Shown: piece after piece, positions 1 through 4,342 of the stretch | Layout: the number at the start of each line of letters is the position of its first letter | Position numbering within the stretch: position 1 is the stretch's first letter | Source of the DNA: an uncultured Clostridia bacterium | GTDB taxonomy: Bacteria > Bacillota > Clostridia > TANB77 > CAG-508 | Assembly: GCA_948919095.1 (NCBI GenBank) | Contig: CAQYCU010000032.1 | Span: 1 to 6,572 of the forward strand | DNA length: 6,572 bases | Direction of reading: 5' to 3' | The notes under the pieces: model-generated | Told to the model about the DNA's origin: nothing | Database searches by the model: none | What the model saw: the letters and a program-made list of their open reading frames with translations, nothing else | Position numbers and translations under genes: made by a program

Positions 1-35
1 CTCATATTGATTTCTTGTTTAATTATATGTAACAT
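1..35 (-). CDS. Possible 5' end of a gene that runs off the left edge
   Basis: Reading the minus strand, an ATG at 35 opens a frame MLHIIKQEINM that stays open to the window edge. An AAGGAGG ribosome binding site lies at 49-55, 13 bases upstream of the ATG, which is longer than usual but workable. GTG and TTG codons closer to the site run into stops within a few codons, so the ATG is the best start. Only eleven codons are visible and no family can be named. The main support is the good ribosome binding site. No promoter fits in the 18 or so bases between it and the terminator hairpin upstream, so expression would depend on read-through of that hairpin or the frame is not a gene. Confidence 0.4.
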   Translation of the reverse strand, partial: MLHIIKQEINM

Positions 36-72
36 AATACCACAAAAACCTCCTTTTTTCAATATTTTTGGT

Positions 73-103
73 CAAAAAAAGACCGTTTCAAAAGAAGCGG
101 TTT
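73..103 (-). terminator. Intrinsic terminator downstream of tRNA-Asn
   Basis: On the minus strand the arm at 94-103 (AAACCGCTTC) pairs with the arm at 80-89 (GAAACGGTCT) over ten positions, including two G-U pairs, around a four-base TTTT loop. It is followed directly by a run of T (A at 74-79 on the plus strand). This is a textbook Rho-independent terminator for transcription coming from the tRNA gene. On the plus strand the hairpin is followed only by a broken T-run, so reverse function is less likely. Because the putative gene at 1-35 begins just beyond it, the hairpin may also act as a leader attenuator. Confidence 0.75.
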
Positions 104-114
104 AAGTTTTTGTG

Positions 115-178
115 TTCATCGAACTTTTTGATAGTCTTGAAATTAAGTTATATCAAGGTTTTCAAAAAGTTCGACGAA
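115..178. repeat. Long imperfect inverted repeat directly 3' of tRNA-Asn
   Basis: The arms TCGAACTTTTTGA (119-131) and TCAAAAAGTTCGA (162-174) are perfectly complementary over 13 bases. Pairing continues outward after one mismatch (TTC at 115-117 with GAA at 176-178). It continues inward after a symmetric 4x4 internal loop through CTTGA (136-140) with TCAAG (153-157), leaving a 12-base loop. Neither strand has a T-run directly after the stem, so it is not a normal intrinsic terminator. It starts ten bases past the encoded CCA of the tRNA. It could be an interspersed palindromic repeat (REP or MITE-like) or an RNA processing or stabilising structure. Copy number in the genome would decide and cannot be seen here. 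Confidence 0.7.
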
Positions 179-187
179 ACTTCTTTA

Positions 188-263
188 TGGCTCCTCGTAT
201 TGGACTTGAACCAATGACCTATCGGTTAACAGCCGAGCGCTCTACCAACTGAGCTAACGAGGA
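188..263 (-). tRNA. tRNA-Asn (anticodon GUU)
   Basis: The 76-nt minus-strand sequence folds as a complete cloverleaf. The acceptor arms are TCCTCGT (257-263) and ACGAGGA (192-198). The D-arm is GCTC/GAGC and the anticodon loop CTGTTAA carries GUU. The variable loop is five bases (AGGTC), and the T-arm ATTGG/CCAAT encloses loop TTCAAGT. The discriminator is G, as in bacterial tRNA-Asn, and the terminal CCA is encoded (188-190). The outermost anticodon-stem position is a C-U mismatch, leaving four pairs. The gene reads asparagine codons AAC and AAU. It is transcribed alone from the promoter at 315-343 and ends at the terminator at 73-103. Confidence 0.97.
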
Positions 264-314
264 ATATTTGACGCAAATTAAAATAATAACCACGTCTATC
301 TTTATTACGTGATT

Positions 315-343
315 ATTATATACTAACTTTATTTTAAATGCAA
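315..343 (-). promoter_or_regulatory. Sigma-A promoter of tRNA-Asn
   Basis: On the minus strand a -35 box TTGCAT (338-343) is separated by exactly 17 bases from a perfect -10 box TATAAT (315-320). Transcription would begin near 308, leaving a leader of about 45 bases before the mature tRNA end at 263. The boxes lie 3' of the stop codon of the SipL-like gene, so the tRNA is independently transcribed. No convincing terminator is visible between that stop codon and this promoter. Confidence 0.8.
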
Positions 344-388
344 TAGTTTTTTTCTATTTTTTAATTTATGTAACCCAAAATTTTACCT

Positions 389-1918
389 TTATTCTGGAAC
401 ATATCTCGATATGAACAGTTTCGTTCCAGCTTTTAGTTCTTCGCTTCCCAAATTATTAGTTTCTACTATTGTTCTAGTGGTACTATTAAATCTTTTTGCG
501 ATTTTCCATAATGTGTCATCTGGTTTTGTAAAATAAATTACCATATTATAATTATTTGCTCTACTACTTTCATTTTCAGTTACATCTCCAATTACTTTTA
601 TATCAACAAAGTTTGAACTATCTGCTACAAATTCAATATCCAATTTTAATTCTGCTTCCGAGCCTGGCATTATGTTAAAATTCTCATTATGTATATTAGT
701 AGTAATTCGTACATTTGCATTTTGTGAAACATTGCTTGCTGGAAGCCTATAATTAAAAGGAACACTAATTACTTTTCTAGAAATACCAGTCATTTGATTT
801 ATTGAATGTGTGACTAAAAATTCAACATTTCCATCTATACTTATCCCATCTGTTACAATGCTTATATTTTCTGTATTTACTTTAGTATCAATATCATATA
901 CCTTCTCTTCACCTATGTTTAGCCTCTCTCTTTGATTAAAATTAAAAGTTCCCCTATAAATATTTTTGTTTTGTACCGTTGTAATTGATTTCTTTTCAAA
1001 ATTCAAATTTACGCTTGGGCTGTATAAATCTTCAATTACATTAACTTCTCTTTTTTCATATGCAATTACTGATATCTCAAGTTCCATATCTAATGACATT
1101 GAATGTTCTTGAACTCCATTTGGCTTTAATACCATATTCTTAATTTCTGCATTTGTTGTACAAATATTTTCCTCATTTACATCTTTCATGTCAATGAATC
1201 CAACTATTGGAAATGTTTTATTTATAATATTATACCTTCCATCTTCTGTTAAGTATAAAATTTTAACTCCTACGTCTGCTTTAGTTAATGTTTTGTTATA
1301 GCTTGTTTTTGTATCAATATTATTAATACTAGTACTTACTTTTAAAATTTCTGCAAGATTATCAGAACTATCAATTCCTATAACTTCTTTTATACTAGTT
1401 TTTGTATTTCCAATTCCAAGAACAGAATTTACTTGCACTGTATCTTCAAGTTTTTGAATATCTTTTATATTTACATTGTTTACAAATTCAACATTTGTGC
1501 TGTTAAATACTTTTATATCAAAATTTACATTTGCTTTTATATTTACTTTTCTCTCATTTATTATTCTACACTCAATACTGTCTAAGTTCATTTCTATTGC
1601 ACTATTCATATCACTTGTAACATTATCAATACTTATTATCTGTGAAAAATCTAATGTATGATTAATACTCCTTGTACTTCTTGTATCATTTTCGCTTCCA
1701 ACATATATTATGAATGTTGAAATACAACCATCTATTCTAACTTTACCTTCACTTATTTCCTTCTTATAAATATTAATAATCCCACTTGATGATACTATTT
1801 CTAATATATCTGGCTTTACGTCTGGTACAATACAGTCTCCTTCAATAATGCCTCTTTCCTGTTTGTTTGCTACTATTTGATTTATATTTAAATTACTTTT
1901 TTCAATATCTATTGCCAT
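389..1918 (-). CDS. sipL: SPOCS (DUF3794)/LysM spore coat morphogenesis protein, SipL-like
   Basis: This 509-residue protein has three beta-rich SPOCS (DUF3794) units at about residues 28-135, 178-292 and 328-446, followed by a C-terminal LysM domain at about 459-506. The first unit shows the typical KPDI...GKV pattern (residues 35-60), and the LysM domain contains KPDDTLWKIAKR with Trp471. It has no signal peptide or membrane segment, so it should be cytoplasmic in the mother cell. Architecture and length match SipL of Clostridioides difficile, which tethers the coat to the forespore by binding SpoIVA through its LysM domain. From memory, a LysM tryptophan near position 475 matters for that contact, and Trp471 is the likely counterpart. 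The ATG at 1918 is supported by AGGAGG six bases upstream (1925-1930). The gene stands alone behind a sigma-E-like promoter. The family assignment is firm; orthology to SipL, rather than another SPOCS/LysM paralogue, is an inference. Confidence 0.85.
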   Translation of the reverse strand: MAIDIEKSNLNINQIVANKQERGIIEGDCIVPDVKPDILEIVSSSGIINIYKKEISEGKVRIDGCISTFIIYVGSENDTRSTRSINHTLDFSQIISIDNVTSDMNSAIEMNLDSIECRIINERKVNIKANVNFDIKVFNSTNVEFVNNVNIKDIQKLEDTVQVNSVLGIGNTKTSIKEVIGIDSSDNLAEILKVSTSINNIDTKTSYNKTLTKADVGVKILYLTEDGRYNIINKTFPIVGFIDMKDVNEENICTTNAEIKNMVLKPNGVQEHSMSLDMELEISVIAYEKREVNVIEDLYSPSVNLNFEKKSITTVQNKNIYRGTFNFNQRERLNIGEEKVYDIDTKVNTENISIVTDGISIDGNVEFLVTHSINQMTGISRKVISVPFNYRLPASNVSQNANVRITTNIHNENFNIMPGSEAELKLDIEFVADSSNFVDIKVIGDVTENESSRANNYNMVIYFTKPDDTLWKIAKRFNSTTRTIVETNNLGSEELKAGTKLFISRYVPE

Positions 1919-1948
1919 ATATTCCCTCCTAAATATAATATTTATTTA

Positions 1949-1977
1949 AGATTATGCACAGCTTATTGCAAATATGA
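1949..1977 (-). promoter_or_regulatory. Sigma-E-like promoter of the SipL-like gene
   Basis: On the minus strand TCATATT (1971-1977) matches the classic sigma-E -35 consensus KMATATT at every position. After a 14-base spacer it is followed by CATAATCT (1949-1956), which keeps the CATA core and final T of the CATACAAT -10 consensus. The spacing is the one expected for sigma-E. An overlapping sigma-A reading is possible: TTGTCA at 1975-1980 with CATAAT 18 bases later. Mother-cell sigma-E control is what is known for sipL, which favours the first reading. Transcription would start near 1942. Confidence 0.6.
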
Positions 1978-2043
1978 CAACTGTTTGATATTTTATTAGT
2001 GTATGATTGTTTTAATTAAAATAATTTTAGATTTCTTATAAAA

Positions 2044-2080
2044 CGATAAAAGAGGTTAGCTTTCGCTCCCCTCTCTATCG
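2044..2080 (-). terminator. Intrinsic terminator of the 246-residue gene
   Basis: On the minus strand the hairpin has a CGATA/TATCG base, a small internal loop, AGAGG (2070-2074) pairing with CCTCT (2051-2055), a GG/AA internal loop, and AGC/GCT closed by a GAAA tetraloop. The GG/AA loop is able to form tandem G-A pairs, and GAAA is a GNRA-type loop. A modest T-rich stretch (TTTTAT) follows at about 2038-2043. It lies 22 bases past the stop codon at 2103. A second small hairpin, AACTG/CAGTT with a seven-base loop (2086-2102), sits between the stop codon and this structure. Confidence 0.65.
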
Positions 2081-2102
2081 GATAAAACTGTCACTATCAG
2101 TT

Positions 2103-2843
2103 CTATCTAGCTAACCTTCTAATAGCTTCCCATCTTTCTTGAAGTTCTTCATCTTTAATCTTTTCTCCGTGTGCAAGTGGAACCAACATGCTTTTTTCAA
2201 TATATCCTGCCTTTTTCAGTTCCCTTATGATTCCATGGCCTTTGGTTAAGTAAGTTTTACCGTCTCGGTAGACAAACATAACAGTTTGGTCTTCAATGTT
2301 ATACTTGCCTACATACTCCGCAATCTCCTTTTCACCTCTCCCAACATTTAAAATCGGGTAGTAGCATGTTTCATAATTTATGCCTATCACCGCCAGTCCC
2401 ATAAATGGAAGCTCCATGCAGTTCTTTAGCGTTTCTTCTTGCAGTTTGCCTATCCCGTTCTCATCGCTGTATGTAATACAGTCTTCCATTAAATCCTCAA
2501 TGTATGACTGAATTACCATTTCTTTTAAGTGCACCCACTTTATAGCTTGCCCCTTTGGATAATCTCCCTCGCTAAATGGAACATAAAAATTTGCTTTCTT
2601 TAACCCCGCTGCTTTTAATGACCTAATAACCCTTTCCGTGTATGGAATGGCATACATTTCGCCATTATGTATGAAGCTTACTGTTGGGGTTTGCAGTGAG
2701 TAGCATCCGTTAAATTTCTTCTTCAGGTCTGATAGTTCGAGCCTAACTTCTCTTCCTTCATGTGGAAACACCGCTATCGTACCTACACAGATACATACCG
2801 CACTTTCCTTTAGTAAAGACAAGTTAATTGTTTTGTTAGCCAT
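2103..2843 (-). CDS. Unknown protein with internally duplicated domain (246 aa), GC-rich
   Basis: I do not recognise this family. The product is 246 residues, cytoplasmic by appearance (no signal peptide or membrane helix), with six cysteines. It contains two similar units. Residues 61-105 show G-x-x-Y, then IRSLKAAG, then VPFSEG and Trp103; residues 195-240 show G-x-x-Y, then IRELKKAG, then VPLAHGE and Trp238. The offset between matching positions is 133-135 residues, which indicates an ancient internal duplication. The reading frame can be extended to a TTG at 2894, but the ATG at 2843 has a GAGGGGGAG ribosome binding site at 2848-2856 and is preferred. GC is about 43% (26 of 60 in two sampled lines) against roughly 22-33% in sampled lines of neighbouring genes, suggesting acquisition from another genome. 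It has its own consensus promoter and terminator and so behaves as a one-gene cassette. Confidence 0.8.
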   Translation of the reverse strand: MANKTINLSLLKESAVCICVGTIAVFPHEGREVRLELSDLKKKFNGCYSLQTPTVSFIHNGEMYAIPYTERVIRSLKAAGLKKANFYVPFSEGDYPKGQAIKWVHLKEMVIQSYIEDLMEDCITYSDENGIGKLQEETLKNCMELPFMGLAVIGINYETCYYPILNVGRGEKEIAEYVGKYNIEDQTVMFVYRDGKTYLTKGHGIIRELKKAGYIEKSMLVPLAHGEKIKDEELQERWEAIRRLAR

Positions 2844-2870
2844 TTTTCTCCCCCTCAAAATTATTTGTGA

Positions 2871-2925
2871 AGTCATTCCCTTGTTGCCTAGCAAACATGG
2901 AAGATTTCTTTTTCTAAAAATGACT
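2871..2925 (-). promoter_or_regulatory. Structured 5' leader of the 246-residue gene
   Basis: The predicted transcript starts near 2927 and carries a leader of about 85 bases. AGTCATT (2919-2925), near its very 5' end, is perfectly complementary to AATGACT (2871-2877). This would close a 41-base internal segment that itself contains a small TTGC-TAG-GCAA hairpin (about 2884-2894). The closing stem ends some 15 bases before the ribosome binding site, so the site stays free when the stem forms. No known riboswitch class is recognised. A regulatory role is inferred from structure only. Confidence 0.35.
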
Positions 2926-2933
2926 GGATTTAT

Positions 2934-2962
2934 ATTATACTCCTTTTAAGTATGTTTGTCAA
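2934..2962 (-). promoter_or_regulatory. Consensus sigma-A promoter of the 246-residue gene
   Basis: On the minus strand a perfect -35 hexamer TTGACA (2957-2962) and a perfect -10 hexamer TATAAT (2934-2939) are separated by the optimal 17 bases. Both boxes match consensus at all six positions, which is rarely seen and predicts strong vegetative transcription. The start would lie near 2927. The A/T-rich stretch upstream on the template is interrupted by a C-run at about 2972-2977 (plus strand). The perfect boxes imply high basal expression unless a repressor occupies the site. Confidence 0.9.
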
Positions 2963-3089
2963 ATTGCATTACCCCCCTACCAAAATTAACAAATCAATAG
3001 TTGTGATGACCAACGTAATAATGTTATACCACTAGTTTTATTTAAATTAGTATTGTGTTTTCCAAGTATTTTTAATTGCATTTTGTGAA

Positions 3090-3158
3090 TGTAAACAAAT
3101 TGTAACATTTATTTACAAAATATTGTACAGTTACATTGTGTCCCTGTAGGTTTGTAAC
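3090..3158 (+). promoter_or_regulatory. Cluster of TGTAA-type half-sites upstream of the XRE gene
   Basis: Six related hexamers lie in 69 bases: TGTAAA (3090), TGTAAC (3101), TTTACA (3112, inverted), TGTACA (3124, self-complementary), GTTACA (3130, inverted) and TGTAAC (3153). The first four start 11, 11 and 12 bases apart, about one helical turn, which would place them on one face of the DNA. This is a plausible operator for the XRE-type regulator encoded 50 bases downstream or for another factor. AT-rich DNA yields such hexamers by chance, so the call is tentative. Confidence 0.4.
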
Positions 3159-3207
3159 TTATTTTATTATAAAATATTTAAAAATGTTTTATAAGGAAGT
3201 ATAGTAA

Positions 3208-3468
3208 ATGAAAGTTAAAACTTTAAATGGTAATTTAAATATTGTTGGAAATAATTTGAGAAAATATCGCACTTTACGCAATCTTTCACAACCTGAAATC
3301 TGTAAAAAACTTGATTTAATTGGTGTTACAATGTATATCTGCGATATTTATGAAATTGAGTATGGTAAGAAAACTGTTAAAGATTTTGAAGCTCTAGCTT
3401 TTTGTAAAGTTCTTGGTATTACTCTTGATGATTTATATGATGATACTGATAAATATTATGAAGCATAA
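3208..3468 (+). CDS. Small XRE-family helix-turn-helix regulator (86 aa)
   Basis: The 86-residue product is almost entirely one Cro/CI-type HTH domain at about residues 12-77. NNLRKYRTLRNLSQPEI forms the first helices, with LSQ starting helix 2. The recognition region runs TMYICDIYEIEYGKK (41-55), followed by the usual ALAFCKVLGITLDDLY closing helix (62-77). The tail is short and acidic, and there is no ligand or peptidase domain. AAGGAAG (3193-3199) lies eight bases before the ATG. Such single-domain regulators commonly repress their own promoter or control accessory elements. It is divergent from the 246-residue gene and could regulate it, but nothing in the sequence proves this. GC is low, like the backbone and unlike the divergent neighbour. 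Family is sure; target unknown. Confidence 0.88.
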   Translation: MKVKTLNGNLNIVGNNLRKYRTLRNLSQPEICKKLDLIGVTMYICDIYEIEYGKKTVKDFEALAFCKVLGITLDDLYDDTDKYYEA

Positions 3469-3562
3469 ACTTTTCTTAAAATGAACAGTTTTTATTTTAT
3501 AAATTGTGACTTATTTTTTTAATCTAGGTTTATAATTGTTTCATCATTTTTCCAAATTTTTT

Positions 3563-3592
3563 TGAATATTTTTCTAATTTTGTCACATACTA
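3563..3592 (+). promoter_or_regulatory. Sigma-G promoter of spoVT
   Basis: TGAATA (3563-3568), a 17-base spacer, and CATACTA (3586-3592) together match the forespore sigma-G consensus (TGAATA-like -35, CATnnTA -10, 17-18 bases apart). Transcription would start near 3599, giving a leader of about 80 bases. In Bacillus subtilis spoVT is a sigma-G gene, so promoter type and gene identity support each other. No clear terminator of the upstream XRE gene is seen, so some read-through is possible. Confidence 0.8.
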
Positions 3593-3680
3593 ACATAATA
3601 ATAATCGCCCAAAATCAATATTAACAATTTTACAACTATACTTTAATTGATTTTCGAGCAAAGAAAGGAACGTATTTTGA

Positions 3681-4238
3681 ATGAAAGCAACTGGAGTAGT
3701 TAGAAGAATTGATGACTTAGGAAGAATTGTTATTCCAAAAGAAATAAGAAAAACATTAAGGATAAAAGAAGGAACTCCTTTAGAAATATTTACTGAAAAA
3801 GAAGGAGATATAATTTTAAAAAAATATTCCCCTATTGGTGAACTTCAAAATTTTTCAACTGAATACGTTGAGTGTTTATCAAAAGTTACAAATTTTATTG
3901 CTATTGTTACTGATAAGGATTCGGTCATAGCTGTATCTGGCACTCCTAAGAAAGATTATTTGGAGCAATCGATTAGTGAGGCATTAGAAAAAATAATAGA
4001 TAAACGTGAGTTTTTCGTCGCTGATTATAGTAAAGCTATTTATATAACTTCAAAAGGTGAAAAAGAAAAAGCTGTTAAAGAAAAAGTTCCACAAGTTATA
4101 GTCCCAATTATTTCTGCAAGTGAAGTTATTGGAAGTGTTATTATTTTATCAAAAGATGTTTCTAAAGATATGACTTCTACTGAAATCGAAGTTGCTAAGG
4201 TTGCAGCTAGTTTCTTAGGAACTCAAATGGAAATCTAG
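3681..4238 (+). CDS. spoVT: SpoVT, forespore AbrB-family transcription regulator
   Basis: The 185-residue protein has an N-terminal AbrB/SpoVT swapped-hairpin DNA-binding domain (residues 1-50) starting MKATGVVRRIDDLGRIVIPK, the signature of SpoVT. A C-terminal GAF-like domain (about 56-183) follows. Length fits the family (178 residues in B. subtilis). SpoVT acts in the developing spore, where it tunes the sigma-G regulon, including germination and small acid-soluble protein genes; it works as an oligomer through the AbrB domain. AAAGGAA (3664-3670) lies about ten bases upstream of the ATG, slightly long. The gene is monocistronic from the sigma-G promoter at 3563-3592 and ends before the shared terminator at 4266-4303. 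Nothing in the domains is missing. Some clostridia carry several SpoVT-like paralogues, but the promoter supports this as the true one. Confidence 0.95.
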   Translation: MKATGVVRRIDDLGRIVIPKEIRKTLRIKEGTPLEIFTEKEGDIILKKYSPIGELQNFSTEYVECLSKVTNFIAIVTDKDSVIAVSGTPKKDYLEQSISEALEKIIDKREFFVADYSKAIYITSKGEKEKAVKEKVPQVIVPIISASEVIGSVIILSKDVSKDMTSTEIEVAKVAASFLGTQMEI

Positions 4239-4265
4239 TATTTTAAATTTCTCCCTTAATATACA

Positions 4266-4303
4266 ATAAAAGCTTGGTTCTTAAAAGTTCCAAGCTTTAT
4301 TTA
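4266..4303. terminator. Bidirectional terminator between spoVT and the KAP NTPase gene
   Basis: AAAGCTTGG (4269-4277) and CCAAGCTTT (4290-4298) form a perfect nine-pair stem with a 12-base loop. On the plus strand TTTATTTATT follows, and on the minus strand TTTTATTGTAT follows. The structure therefore serves both convergent genes: it lies 27 bases past the spoVT stop and about 40 bases past the stop of the NTPase gene. Confidence 0.9.
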
Positions 4304-4342
4304 TTATACTATTTTGGCTTCTATAATTACACATTATCATTT

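Larger units (their letters stand above)
2844..3207. other. 364-bp divergent intergenic region
   Basis: This gap separates the GC-rich gene (minus) from the XRE-type gene (plus). It holds the structured leader (about 2844-2927) and consensus promoter (2934-2962) of the minus-strand gene, then a C-run (ACCCCCC near 2971-2977). About 110 AT-rich bases (2980-3089) follow in which I see no gene or clear signal. The TGTAA half-site cluster (3090-3158) and the ribosome binding site of the XRE gene complete the region. No convincing -35/-10 pair for the XRE gene is visible. TATAAA at 3168-3173 is the best -10 candidate but lacks a -35 match. Confidence 0.6.

Noticed and set aside
188..263. tRNA-Asn as an attachment site of an integrated element
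   Set aside because: No second copy of the tRNA 3' sequence is seen in the window, and no integrase gene is present.
1476..1661. Plus-strand open frame of 61 codons opposite the SipL-like gene
   Set aside because: Low-complexity hydrophobic shadow of an AT-rich gene, with no ribosome binding site and no family features.
2844..2894. Longer 263-residue version of the GC-rich gene starting at TTG 2894
   Set aside because: No ribosome binding site fits the TTG, while the ATG at 2843 has GAGGGGGAG directly upstream. The added residues fall in the structured leader.
3469..3525. Terminator for the XRE gene
   Set aside because: Only a weak AT-only stem is possible near 3476-3494. No stable hairpin followed by a T-run is seen.
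3504..3536. Possible sigma-A promoter with TATAAT at 3531-3536 upstream of spoVT
   Set aside because: The only -35-like sequence (TTGTGA at 3504) is 21 bases away, and the sigma-G site downstream explains the gene better.
3505..3587. TGTGAC (3505-3510) and GTCACA (3582-3587) inverted repeat around the spoVT promoter
   Set aside because: Six bases separated by about 70 in AT-rich DNA is not convincing as an operator or a hairpin.
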